Assembly: GCF_004193775.1 (NCBI RefSeq)
Contig: NC_041018.1
Span: forward strand, 34,416,913 to 34,480,912
DNA from: Glycine soja
Taxonomy: Eukaryota; Streptophyta; Magnoliopsida; Fabales; Fabaceae
DNA: 64,000 bases
Direction of reading: 5' to 3'
The notes beneath the pieces are model-generated. The model made no database searches. It was not told the origin of the DNA and saw nothing but the letters and a program-made list of their open reading frames with translations. Both the position numbers and the translations under genes were made by a program. Shown one piece after another: positions 21,513 through 33,181 of the stretch; position 1 is the first letter of the stretch, and every line of letters starts with the position of its first letter.

Positions 21513-21551
21513 TATTTCATGCAGAGAAATTTCCTGTCAATTTAGAGGTCG

Positions 21552-22290
21552 CCAATCCAATACTATCTCCCAGGCATGCTTCTAACTTGGGATTAAAACC
21601 TGGTTCTACCCTTGATAAGGTTGGGGCTTAGCAATCCAAAATGAAAGAAGTAGCAGCAACAAAGGCCAATGAAACTAGACCAAATATTAATGGTTCAACA
21701 AATAATAACAACAGCGCACCAGCTAACAAATAAGTGGAAAACTATAACTGATCACATTAAGTCTGGGAAGTTGGGTTTAACTATGGAAATCACCTTTAAT
21801 CATCCTTGTGTGTCAGGGCTCAAGTTGTGGGGTGGCCTCCTATAAGATCATTCTAGAAAAATTCATTGGCAATTACTTCAAAGAACAATGAAGAAGTTGA
21901 TGGAAAAATGGGGGTTGGTGCACTGTTCGTAAAGGTCAGTATGGATGGTGCTCCCTATTTCAGGAAATTAGACTTGAAGAATTACTCCACATATCCATAA
22001 TTATCTTCTCCTCTAGAAAAGATGTTGAGTTGTTTTACTATAAGTAAGAAAGAATTAGTTTTATGTGGAAATATTAAACATTTCAATTATTCATGCATGG
22101 ACAGTCTGTCTAGATCCAATTACTGCTTGTTTTAGTGTGATTTCAGGTAAATGTGGACTCATGGAATTCTGGGTAGGGAGTTGTTGAATGTAACAAGCTG
22201 AAAGACCTTCTTCATGGATCAAAATATGTTCTTACATATGAGGACAAAAATGATGATTAGATGCTAGTGGGTGATGCTCCTTGGGAGTAA
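21552..22290 (+). pseudogene. AUX/IAA (IAA8/IAA9-type) pseudogene with introns
   Basis: Exon pieces in order. 21552-21735 reads NPILSPRHASNLGLKPGS, then a stop in VGA*QSK. After a 92-bp intron, 21827-21990 reads AQVVGWPPIRSF, a stop where Arg is expected, then [20 protein letters not shown] and KNYSTYP; related sequence (LEKMLSCFT) continues to about 22045. 22155-22290 reads LKDLLHGSKYVLTYEDKN, a stop where Trp is expected, then MLVGDAPWE and a GT donor. AUX/IAA proteins are auxin co-repressors; domain II (VGWPP degron) and parts of domains III and IV are visible. Domain I and the last exon are missing. Multiple stops make it non-functional. Confidence 0.85.
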
Positions 22291-22517
22291 GTTCTAATTC
22301 ATTTTTGTACTTGGTTTTCCATTAGCTTTTCTTTAAAGTTTAAAAGAATATATTCCTCAAAGGTGTCAACTTTATATTCTATAAATTTGTTTTCCTGTGG
22401 CATTCTAGTTTTAATTCATATTAACATGTCTTGGAAAGGAAGTTAGGAAATGCAGATACTTCAAAATGGTTATTATACTAATGTCCTATATGATACTTGA
22501 GCTTTTTTTTAGTGGGA

Positions 22518-23932
22518 TTTTCGGCTTCCAGCAAGTGCACCGGATTGCACAAGTAGTATAAAATGATAAGAACCGAGTATCGAACACTCGGGGAACTTGT
22601 GTTATTTGGTAAGCTATTTCAGCAAATAGGTGTCTAGTGTGTAAAGGTAAGTGTGAATATGAATAGGTGTATAAACTATTTGTGCAAAAGAAAGAAAATC
22701 ACACGAGAGAAATGATGTGTAAAAACAAGTAGAGAACATGTTGGTCTTCCTAATAGGTGTCTGATGCTAAAAAGATATTCTCTATCTAACAATGCCCATG
22801 TGTTCTTATGGTGTCTCCTGAGATACTAAACCCTGATTCCTCATGATAGTTTAGCCTAATCCTGATCAAGCATCGTTGTATATTCCTCTTGTAAGACTAA
22901 ACTCAACCAGGACCGCATTAAGACACACATACTCAACTAAATTATCGCACCCCGATTCCTCGTGAAAGCACGACAGCTCATCCCTGTACTATCAAGGACT
23001 TTAGAGTCAAACTAGTTTCCACTGTTGAATGACCTTAACAAAGCATGCATCTACGTGATCAAGGTAAAGGCATAATGGAATGAAAAGCAGATAGCACGGA
23101 GAACATACAAAACATCATTAAATAGATAGAAATATATTTACATCAGGTACCTACAGGGAAGATCCAATAGAGGATTTAGTTTTCCATACTAGGAAGCCTT
23201 CTTAACAACAAAGAGAAGAACAAGATGAAAGATTGCAAAAATACAAGTGGTGAGGATGTCTCCTTCACCTCTAGGATCTCACAATCACTCACAAACTCAT
23301 CTCAAGCTCTCAAACCGGTTCCTGCTTCAAGCTCTGGTCTCTGTAGATCTTCACACAGCAAAATCTCTCAAAACTCTCTGGAACTTGGACCTTTCTCTCT
23401 CTAGAAACCCTAGACATGCAAAGCTCTGAATCCCAGTCCAAACTCCCTTTCTAAAATCTGATTTCAGGCTTAAATAGGTGGCCTTGTTCATGCTCGTGCG
23501 CTTAGCGCACTTATGGACCGCTTAGCACACGTTAGTGATTTTTTGGCTTAGCATGCCTTTCTCGCTTAGCGGATGAATTGAAGCAATGCGCTTAGTGAGA
23601 TGAAGTGGTGCGCTTAGCAAACCTATACAACTCATCTTCTTTCAAAGTCTTCCTCGCGCTTAGCCCAGGAGTGTTGCGCTTAGCGGACGCTCGCTAAGCC
23701 AACAAAGTGGCTTAGCGAGAAGGTGAAAAACAACACTTACCAAAGCTTGCCTAATAAACCTGAAATTGAGAGAAAATGATTATTAAACACACAAAATGAA
23801 AATACTACGTATTTATTACCTATACTTAATAGAAAATACTTATAACACTACAAAATAACCATAAATTAGGAGAGTTTGATATAATTTATACAAGTTTTAT
23901 ACACAAAAGTTAGTCGTTTTCACCGACTAACA
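22518..23932 (-). mobile_element. Solo-LTR-like element with TSD TGGGA
   Basis: The 1415-bp non-coding block is flanked by TGGGA on both sides (22513-22517 and 23933-23937). On the minus strand it starts TGTTAGTCGGTG, as an LTR should, but the other end (GCCGAAAA) lacks the usual CA. An 8-bp hairpin (GTTAGTCG/CGACTAAC) sits at the TG end. A motif-rich stretch (23490-23725) carries at least nine CGCTTAGC/GCTAAGC copies. No coding sequence. Confidence 0.6.
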
Positions 23933-24659
23933 TGGGACACCATATTGATTAGATTAATATAGTATTTTTTCATGTCTACAATAAGTTGACTTGTGAAACA
24001 TTTATGTCTTCATTTAAATTTAGGGTATGAGTTTTAATGATAATATTATGTTAGTTTTATATGTTGAATCTTAGTTGCATAATGTTCTATAATGATTGTA
24101 TGTTTTAACATTGTTTTGTTTGCTCAAGTAAAAAAATCTTTTGTTGCCCCTTGTTCATGCCAAATGTCAACTTAGAACCTTTGTAGTCTTAAATGCAAAG
24201 TAATTGACTTTCTTGTGTTATCATTTGTTTATGAATTTTTTGAATGCAGAATGAGTAATTTAAGATTGGAGAACAAATTTCAGTTGTAATTATATTTTTC
24301 TAGGAATTGCCATGGCTCACAGCGGACAACTTTTTTGTTTTTGAGCATACATGTAGAATTAGAGTTTTATGTGGTCCCCCAGTTGCTTGAAATTGTGGGT
24401 ACTGGAATGTCGTAGCAACTTTTAGGAGAAAGGTTGATCATTTAACTATTTGAATAATACATAATGTGTTTTTGTGGGAAACTATAATACTTATATAGTT
24501 ATTAACATTTAATTTTGATCTAATAACAATTACAAATTTCAAAATTTTACAATATCCATGAATTATATGGTGCGATAGGATAGAAATTGTCATTGAAGTG
24601 AAATATTGTCGTTATTCAATAATATTTATCTTTTTTCCTAATAATGTATATTTTTACAT

Positions 24660-24661
<2 letters not shown>
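23933..24661. other. No gene recognised
   Basis: The downstream exon expected for the AUX/IAA pseudogene was looked for here and not found. Confidence 0.4.

Positions 24662-24695
<34 letters not shown>
24662..24695. repeat. (AT)n microsatellite
   Basis: About 16 AT units. Confidence 0.9.
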
Positions 24696-24699
<4 letters not shown>

Positions 24700-24779
24700 T
24701 TTTTCCTAATACTATTTTGATTTGTAGGTTGGTTCATTGTAAAAGCAAACAAAATATTTTTTAAAAATTACAATAAACA

Positions 24780-25088
24780 ACATCGGTTGGTCTAAAACCG
24801 ATGTGATATAGCACATTCAACATTAGTTTTGTCAAAAACCAATATTATATACAACTTTCAACATCAATTTTTTCAGAACCGATATAAAAAGCGCTTCAAA
24901 ATACACAATTTTGACTACATTTCTACATCAGTTTTAGCCCAAACCGATGTAGATAATGATTTTCAACAATGATTTTAAAACCAATGTTGAAAAATGCCTG
25001 CTTTTGACGATGGTCATTCCAACATCAGTTCTAAACCGATGTTGAAACTCCTCCAAAACCGATGTTAAAGCCCTTTAATGTATTAGTG
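24780..25088 (-). mobile_element. CACTA element end with ATCGGTTT arrays
   Basis: Read on the minus strand the end is CACTAATACATTAAAGGGCT at 25088, followed by repeated AACATCGGTTT/AAACCGATGTT units in both orientations back to 24780. This is a CACTA terminus with subterminal repeats. Its partner end is not recognised in the window, so the element is truncated or its other end has diverged. Confidence 0.65.
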
Positions 25089-25780
25089 TTTGAAGTTCTA
25101 CATTCGTGATTGTCGTAACTTCATAGTAATAAGTTGTTACCTCTATTATGTAAAATTTATCTAAGTTATGGAATTTATATAATTTCAATGAGCTTGTCTC
25201 AAAAGAAAATGAATTGTGCATTAAAGAATGATCAATATTCTGGAATAAAATTTGAGAAGTTGTATCTGCCATTGAAAGTCTTCATTTAGATAGAAATTAA
25301 CATTTTCGATGACTTTATTAAAGCACTTGTGACATTTAAAAGCACTCAGTAGTAAGAACAGTTTGAATTTCAAAACATCAGTTGAAGCAGTTGTGGAATA
25401 AGTTATGTGAAGTCATCAAATAACACTAGATCTATGTATTTAGAAATGTTGTTGTATATATGTCAAAATCATAGAATTTAACCGTTAGTGTTATAAGTTT
25501 ATAAATAAGATCTCCGACTACCAATTTTTTATGGATTGCATCATTATCACTTAATTAAATACCAATAATGCCATACATCAAAATTGACTACTGGTTCAAA
25601 AGGTCATCATGTATATATTCATTTCAACTTTTAATGAATTCATGTTTCTTTATTTTATTGCATCTTTTAAACCCTTTACTTTTTCCATTCTCAATTTCTT
25701 TTCGAAACTTTTACTATTCCTATTTCTATTTCTTATTAAGATTATTATTGAAATTTCATTATACATTAGTTATCCAAAAG
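25089..25780. other. No gene recognised
   Basis: AT-rich. The short ORFs here have transposon-flank or random composition. Confidence 0.45.
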
Positions 25781-26821
25781 GGTAAAATTTGTTTTTAGTC
25801 CCTTCAAAATGTTTTGTCTGTTTTTTCTCCTCACAAATTCATAATGTGTTACTTTTTTGTCCAAAGTTAGGTTCAGATGAGTCTAAACCTACGTGACATT
25901 CGCTTGTCCACAAAAAACTTACACGTGTAGCATTAGTTTCTCTTTCCTTTTCTTTTTCCTTTCTCTTTCATTTGTACACAAATGACATAACCACCACGCC
26001 CAACCTCCTTGCCTGACGTTGATTTTCGATCTCCAGTAATCACCACATTCATCAATCCTTGTCCAACGAACCACCATGTTCATTAATTGTTCCACTGTCG
26101 CAATTCCCTTTTTTTTTTTTAGATCTGAGATCCGTTCTACCCAGATGAGATTTGCTCCTCCTTCCGAACCTTCAAAGATAGAGGACTTTCAAGATAATGC
26201 GTCGTGACAAGGATTCAAAATTTTTCTGGTTTGTTTCCAACATATGCATCATTAGGTTTTGTTTTTAGACAACTTTGTTGTTGGTTTTCTGGTTTGGGCT
26301 TTCGTTGTTGTTGGTCGTTGTTGTCATTTTTTGTTGTTATCGTGGTGCTTTTGTTTTGCGTTACCATCTGACGCGGTGGAAGATCTTCAGTATGGTGTAG
26401 GTTGCGGGACACTTGAGGTTAAGGGAACGCGAGAGAGTGTTTTTGAGGAGGAGACCCTTGAAGTTGAGGGAGGACTAGACGACAAGGAGAGAGGTGGTGT
26501 GGATGCAGAGGAAGAAGGTGGATATGGTGACGACCCCAAAAGAGTTGAAGGCGGCAAGGAAGGAGGAGGAGACCAAGAGGAAGAAGGCCAATTGGGGGAG
26601 TCCAGGATGTAGGAGATGAATGTTGAGGAAAGGAAAAAAGTGTTGCCACATCACAGCCGAAAATTGCCATGTAGGTTCAAATAGGTTGGATTCGTTCAAA
26701 CCTAATTATGAGTCAAAAAGTAAAATAATATAATTTTGTGAGGACAAAACAAACAAATTTTTTTGCAAGACCTAAAAACGAACTTTGAGTATTTTACATG
26801 AACAAAAAACATATTTTAACC
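25781..26821. mobile_element. Mutator-like non-autonomous element with long TIRs
   Basis: The left end GGTAAAATTTGTTTTTAG and right end AAACATATTTTAACC begin inverted repeats that stay alignable for about 130 bp (left TTAGGTTCAGATGAGTCTAA against the inverse of right TTCGTTCAAACCTAA). Imperfect 10-bp flanks (TATCCAAAAG, TATCGAAGAT) could be a decayed 9-10-bp target duplication, typical of Mutator-like elements. The core at 26259-26612 is a GA-rich open frame (EEEGG-type repeats) whose openness comes from composition. It encodes no transposase. Confidence 0.6.
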
Positions 26822-27059
26822 TATCGAAGATGACTTTTATATGAAAAACACTATTATAAAATACACTTAAACTTGATCTTACAAATCATTGTCTGATACG
26901 ATTATAATTATCTATAGATATTTTTATCAAAATTACTATCACTATATGTATTAAATATTTTTATGAAATTGCTTGTTTGATAAGAAAAGAACTTACAATA
27001 AAAAATAGATTATATATCTTATCTTTAAATATTTATTTATTAATAAAATCATTTAATGA
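26822..27059. other. AT-rich spacer
   Basis: Nothing recognised. Confidence 0.4.
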
Positions 27060-27345
27060 ACCAGTTTCCATGAATGTCCTTTACAACTCCCCCAAAGCTA
27101 GCTTTGCCTGGGTTACCCAAAAGGCTCCATCATTGTTGAGCTTATGAACACCTTCTGTCAGAGCATGCGAACAAACTTGCGCCTATTGATGTGTTCGCTG
27201 ATTAGAATCAAAGACCCGCTGAATAGTGTCATGCAGATGGATGATGCGAGATAGGATTGCATAATCTGAAATGACTATGTCCTGAAAAATCTCCTCATTC
27301 CTAGCTTTCCGAATCCACCAACAAGTTCCTGCTTGGATGTCTATG
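27060..27345 (-). pseudogene. LINE-type RT C-terminal/RNase H-like remnant
   Basis: On the minus strand: WWIRKARNEEIFQD (end of the zf-RVT domain of plant non-LTR elements), then a spacer with one stop, then LNNDGAFWVTQ and, after a frameshift, GKASFGGVVKDIHGNW. The latter is the start of the plant RNase H-like domain (LN.DGA...G.AG.GGV.RD..G.W). Only this short piece survives. Confidence 0.65.
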
Positions 27346-27887
27346 TACCAGTATACACTGGTTCATTCATTTGTACTACTATGTAGCTAACCAACTAGGC
27401 TATACTTACATAATTAATTTATAGTCTAGAGGAAATTTTAGATTTGATTCTGAATCGAAAATTAATTTTAATTTAAATAATTTTTATTTTTAATTCAATT
27501 TTATAATAAAAATATTTATACATAAATCATACCACTTCAAAATATATTTTAACCAAAATTTATTTTACAAAGTATATTTCATTGAAAATCAATTTTCTCC
27601 ATCCTCATCCACAAAATTCATTTCTTCACCAACTCTGTTAAATTAAATCCACTTCAATGTGCAACACTCTCTGTTTCTTTATGCCTCAGTGCCCTGCATT
27701 TCACGTTCAATGTATTCCTAACGTTGGGGACTTTAGCTAAGGTTTAAGGGTTCACAGTTATTCTAGGAGTCATAGCCCTTTTTGTAGGGCAAGGACTCCT
27801 CTTTCTAGAAGTGTGTGACCTGATGTTTCCCCAAAACATATCAGAAGGGGAAGAGGTTTCAATGAACAATACTATTTCAATGACCTA
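27346..27887. other. No gene recognised
   Basis: AT-rich, then normal-composition flank of the gypsy element. Confidence 0.4.
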
Positions 27888-28298
27888 TGTAACACGTGAA
27901 ATGGAGGGAGGAATTTTGGCTCGCAATTCTATTAGCAAGGAGGTACACGTGGCAGCAGATCTGCATAGCATGGGAGTCAGGAAAAACACACGCACAAGGA
28001 GAGAGAATATAAGGTTGCGAGGCTACACACTTTGAGGCATGTGAAAGGTGTATTTTCTCTCTGATTCTCTTATGCAATATTTCTCTGATTCCTTCTGCTT
28101 ATCTTCTCTGTTGCTCATTTCTAAAACCTTCTTGTACTTCATTCTCAAGTGATTGTCATTAGCTGAAATGGAGATCATGGTTGTTGCTCTTTACCGTTAA
28201 TTGTCTTTCCTTTTCTATCTGATAACCTTATGGTTGTTTCTTTTCAAATTTCCGTTGTAATTGCTCTATTTCGGTTTGAATACTATTATACTATTTCA
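27888..28298 (+). repeat. 5' LTR of the gypsy element
   Basis: 411 bp. The gag ATG (28308) is only ten bases beyond it, so little leader separates the LTR from the ORF. I could not assign a tRNA primer site with confidence. Confidence 0.9.
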
Positions 28299-28307
28299 TT
28301 ATCATCT

Positions 28308-29524
28308 ATGGCCGAGCACAACGAGCGCACTCATCTTCAACAACTCCAATCACAAGTTGCAACGCTGACAGCGTGGATGGAGGACCAACGTTCCAAGGAT
28401 CAGCAATTACAAGATCGTTTCGATCAGGTGTAGAGATCCATAGAACTGATGATTTAAAATCAAGCGACAGCCATTGGTGGTTTGAGCTCAAGCGGAGGTA
28501 CTCCGAATATTCCAGTTATCCATTCAGTTCTGATTTCATTTGCTATAGGTGTGAAGGAAATTTCATTGGGTTTTCCCTATTTTGATGGTCAATCACCAGT
28601 AATGGAGTGGATTTTTAAGGTTGAGAAATTCTTCAATTATCACCACACTCTTGATCAGGATTGTGTGGATATTGCTTCCATTCATTTTGAGAAGGATGTG
28701 ATACCTTGGTTCCAGATGCTTCAACGGTTACAGACGGTGAATATGTGGGTTAAGCTCCGACGAGCATTGGAATCTCAATTTGGACCCTCACTATTTGAAT
28801 GCCCTATGGATGAGTTATTCAAACTTCAACAAGTTGGTACGGTTGCTGATTATTATCTGAAGTTTATGGGTTTAGCTCATCGCTCTGAAGGTTTGACTTT
28901 GAGGCGTTGCTTAATTGTTTTATTAGTGGATTGAACAAAGACATCCATAGAGGTGTAGTTGCTCAAGCTCCTGCTGATTTGTTGCGTGCGGTTTCCTTAA
29001 CAAAATTGTATAAGGAGAAATATTTTTCGCTGCCCAGTCCTCGTTCTACCCCTTTTACACCTAGAAATTCAACCTTATCTGCTTCAAATAATCATAATAC
29101 TCAAAATACTGCCCAGAAATATCCCATTAAAAATAATTTACCTCCATTACTTCCTACTCCAAATGTCCCTCCTATTCAAAATAATAATGTTAAAAAAATA
29201 AGCCCAGCTGAAATGCAGTTGAGAATGGAGAAAGGTTTATGCTATTTTTGTGATGAGAAGTTTTCATTCAATCATAAGTGTCCTAATAGACAACTTTTGT
29301 TGTTGCAATATAAGACTGATGATGCTGAATTGGAGTGTCATGATAGTGAAGACAAATTTGACAGTATGGCTGACAACTCTAATGTGGTTATTGAAGACCA
29401 TCATTTATCACTTAATGCTTTAAAAGGTGGTATGGGTGTCAGCACGATAAGGTTTATGGCCTATATTGGGAAGCTTCCAGTTAAGGCTTTGGTTGATAGA
29501 GGCAGTTCAAACAATTTTTTATAG
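28308..29524 (+). pseudogene. gypsy gag and protease, broken
   Basis: The gag starts MAEHNERTHLQQLQSQVATL and has stops at 28430 and 28453 and a frameshift near 28900. The gag core follows (PYFDGQSPVMEWIFKVEKFF, then ALESQFGP), a CCHC-like motif CYFCDEKFSFNHKC, and the aspartic protease site, which reads ALVDRGSSNNFL where D-S/G-G is expected. A TAG follows at 29522. Arginine in the catalytic triad would inactivate the protease. Confidence 0.85.
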
Positions 29525-29533
29525 CCACGAGTT

Positions 29534-32500
29534 GTGAAATTTCTTATGTTGCCTATTGAGCCAGCACCTTTTTTTAAGGTTATGGTCAGGAATGGCAATT
29601 ACATGGATGCTGAGGGCATGGTTAGCAAGCTAACAATCAAGGCTCAGAATGCCAAGTTCCAATTACCTGTGTTTTTATTACCTGTTTCAGGAGCTGATCT
29701 TATATTAGAAGATAGCTGGTTGAAAAAAATTGGCCCTCATATTGCATATTATGATAAATTACAATTGAAGTTTATGTAGGATGGTAGATTCTCCACTTTA
29801 CAAGGAGACACAGACTTAACCCTAGGCACAACCCACTTACATTATATCAGAAGAATGTTGCAAACTAATGTGGTTGCTGAGGTTTTTACTTTGCAATTAA
29901 TTGAGACCAATTCAATTCAATTTCCCTTATTGGAGTTACCTACGGATATGGAACCAGAATTAGCCTTGTTGTTGCACTCTTATAGTACTGTTTTTTATAC
30001 TCCCACATCATCACCTCCTCCAAGATTTCATGACCATTCTATTACATTGATTGAAGGCTTTCAACCGGTTAAGGTTAAACCTTACAGGTATCCTCACAGT
30101 CAAAAGGAGGAAATTAAAAAATTAGTAAATGGTATGTTGGAAGAAGGAATTATCCAACCAAGCAAAAGCCCATTTTCATTTCCAATTATTTTGGTCAAAA
30201 AGAAAGATGGCTCATGGAGAGTTTGCACGGATTACAGAGCATTAAATGCAATAACTGTCAAAGACACATTTCCAATTCCAACTGTTGATGAATTATATGG
30301 AGTGGTTTTCTTCTCCAAGTTAGACTTGAGATCTGGTTATCATTAGATCCTTCTTAATTTAGAGGACAAATGCAAAATAGCCTTTAGAACTCATCATGGT
30401 CATTATGAATGGTTGGTTATGCCATTCAGTTTAACCAATGCACCAACAACCTTTCAGAGTTTGATGAATGACATTTTCAAAGGAGCATTAAGGAGATTTG
30501 TTTTAGTCTTCTTTGAAGACATCCTTATATTCAGTTCTTCTTGGAAAGACCATTTATCTCATTTGGAATTTGTGTTGAACACATTGAAGCACCACCAGTT
30601 ATTTGCTAGATTCTCTAAATGTTCCTTTGGAGTTAGAGAAATAGATTACTTGGGTCATATGTTATTAGGAGCTGGTGTAGCAATGGAAACAACAAAGTTG
30701 CAAGCTATGATAGATTGGCCATTACCTACATCTCTTAAGAAATTGAGAGGGTTTTAGGGCTTAACAGGTTATTATAGGAGGTTTGTGAAAGGTTATGCAT
30801 CTATAGTAGCACCTTTAACAGATCTTTTGAAAAAGGACTCTGTTAAGTGGTATGTTAGTGCCATTACTGCATTTAATAAGTTGAAGGAAGTGATGACTTC
30901 AGCTCTAGTTTTAGCTATTCCCAATTTTAAAAAGCCATTTGTATTGGAAACTGATGCCTCGGGGACTGGAATTGGGGTAGTTTTAAGCCAAGATGAACAT
31001 CCTATAGCTTATTTTTCAAAAAAACTGTCATCTAGGATGCAAAAACAGTCGGCTTATATTAGGGAATTTCATGCAATCACTGAAGCCTTGGCAAAATTCA
31101 GGCATTATTTATTGAGCCATAAGTTCATTATTCGAACTAATCAAAAGAGTTTGAAAGAACTGTTAGAGCAACGATTGCAAACTCCTGAACAACAACAGTG
31201 GCTTCCCAAATTTCTGGGATATGATTTTGTCATTCAATATAAGCCTGATAGAGAAAATATACATGTTGATGCTTTATCAAGAAGCTTTTGATGGCTTGGT
31301 CTGAAGCTGTAGGTGTTTGGATGAATCAAGTATCGGCTTTGTTACAAGAGGATAATTCTTTAGCTGCAATTTACAAACAATGCATGGAAGGTATTGTACA
31401 AGGCAATGAGTATGCAATGAAAGATGGGTTGTTGTTTTGGAAGGGTAGAATGATGATTCCTTACAATAAAGAACTAAAAGAACAAATTATGCAGGAGTTT
31501 TGTGCCTCTAAAATTGGGGGTCATGAGGGACTTACAAAGTCAGTTTCACGAATTTGCAAGCAATTTTGTTGGCCAAAAATGCAGCAAGATATAAGAGACT
31601 TTGTGAGGCAATGTACTATTTGTCAGCAAGCTAAAGTTGAACAAGCTTTACCAGCTGGTTTATTACAACCTTTACCCATTCCACAAAGAATTTGGGAGGA
31701 CATTGCTATGGATTTCATCACTAATCTACCTCCCTCACGTGGTTATGCTACTATTTTTGTTGTGGTGGATAGACTTTCAAAATTTGCTCATTTTATACCA
31801 TTGAAGGCTGCTTTTAATAGCAAATCTGTTGCAGATGCTTTCATTTCTAATTTTGTCAAGATGCATGGGTTTCCAAAAACAATAGTCTCTAATAGAGATC
31901 GTATTTTTATCAGTTCATTTTGGCAGCAATTGCTCAAAGCACAGGGAACTATATAGGCTATGAGTTCTGTCTACCATCCTCAATCAGATGGCCAAACTGA
32001 GGTTTTAAACAAGACTTTAGAAATGTATTTGAGATGCTTTGTTTTTTATTATCCTAAAGCATGGGTTGATATGCTTCCATGGGCTCAATTTTGGTATAAC
32101 ACTTCATTTCATCATAGCATTGGAATGCCTCCCTTCAAGGCTATTTTTGGACGTGATCCACCATTAGTTATTCCTTATGAATCTGACCCGAAAGATCCAG
32201 CCGTTGTGCAGGACTCATGATTAATAGAGATAATTTACTTCATCAGTTGAAAACTAATCTTTTAAAGGCCCATAATTATATGAAACACAATGCATATAAG
32301 AAGAGAAGAGATTGTCAGTTGGAAATTAGAGATTTGGCTCTGGTGAAGTTGCAACCATATATGCAGCATTCAATGGCACTGAGAAAGAGTCAGAAATTGG
32401 GTATGAAGCACTTTGGCCCATTTGAAGTACTGGATAGAATTGGAGGCGTCACATATAAGTTGAAGTTACCTGAGACAACTCGTATACATCCGGTGTTTCA

Positions 32501-32770
32501 TATTTCTGTATTGAAGAAGTTTGTTGGTAGTTCAAAGCAGCCTTATTTACCTTTACCACTCACATTGAGTGATAATGGTCTAGTAGTCGAACCTAAAGCA
32601 GTGTTGGATTCAAGAGTGGTATTAAGAGATTCATCTCAAGTGCAGCAAGTGTTGATACAGTGGGAGTTGGCTAGTCCAAAAAAAGCTATGTGGGAAGATA
32701 TTACTTGGGTGAAGGCAACTTATTTGCAGTTCAACCTTGAGGACAAGGTTGTTGTTAAAGGGAAGGGTAA
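29534..32770 (+). pseudogene. gypsy pol (RT, RNase H, integrase, chromodomain-like tail), broken
   Basis: The RT spans about 30080-30750 (KKKDGSWRVCTDYRALN, FSKLDLRSGYH). The metal-binding box reads VFFEDILIFS where FFDD or YVDD is expected. RNase H follows (FVLETDASGTGIG), then a zinc-binding domain ending CTICQQAK. The integrase core has its first Asp in AMDFITNLPPS, reads SNRDRIF where the second catalytic Asp (SDRD) is expected, and keeps the Glu region HPQSDGQTEVLN. The chromodomain-like tail is VQQVLIQWELASPKKAMWED. In-frame stops lie near 29777, 30344, 30755 and 31954, with frameshifts at about 31290 and 32217. Several changes are C-to-T or G-to-A, as expected from deamination of methylated DNA. 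Confidence 0.88.
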
Positions 32771-33181
32771 TGTAACATGTGAAATGGAGGGAGGAATTTT
32801 GGCTCGTAATTCTGTTAGCAAGGAGGTACACATGGCAGCAGATCCGCATAGCATGGGAGTCAGGAAAAGCACACGCACAAGGAGAGAGAATATAAGGTTG
32901 CAAGGCTACACACTTTGAGGCATGTGAAAGGTGTATTTTCTCTCTGATTCTCTTCTGCAATATTTCTTTGATTCCTTCTGCTCATCTTCTCTGCTATCCA
33001 TTTCTAAAACCTTCTTGTACTTCATTCTCAGGTGATCGTCATTAGCTGAAATGGAGATCGTGGTTGCTGCTCTTTACCGTTAATTGTCTTTCCTTTTCTA
33101 TCTGAGAACCTTATGGCTATTTCTTTTCAAATTTCCGTTGTAATTGCTCTATTTCGGTTTCAATACTACTATACTATTTCA
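32771..33181 (+). repeat. 3' LTR of the gypsy element
   Basis: 411 bp. The last pol frame runs on into this LTR for about 48 codons, to 32918. Confidence 0.9.

Larger units (their letters stand above)
27888..33181 (+). mobile_element. Full-length Ty3-gypsy chromovirus-like retrotransposon, dead
   Basis: A 5294-bp element with LTRs of exactly 411 bp each (27888-28298, 32771-33181), both starting TGTAACA and ending CTATTTCA. By eye the LTRs differ at about 23 of 411 positions (5.6%). With a commonly used plant LTR rate of 1.3e-8 per site per year this suggests very roughly 2 million years. Flanks ACCTA and ACTTG differ by two transitions, so the target duplication is decayed or absent. A purine-rich tract (AAAGGGAAGGG) precedes the 3' LTR. 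The order is gag, protease, RT, RNase H, integrase, then a chromodomain-like tail, as in Ty3-gypsy chromoviruses. Confidence 0.92.

Noticed and set aside
26259..26612. 117-codon Glu/Gly-rich frame as a gene
   Set aside because: Its openness follows from a GA-rich strand inside a long-TIR element. No motif, and the complementary strand is equally open.
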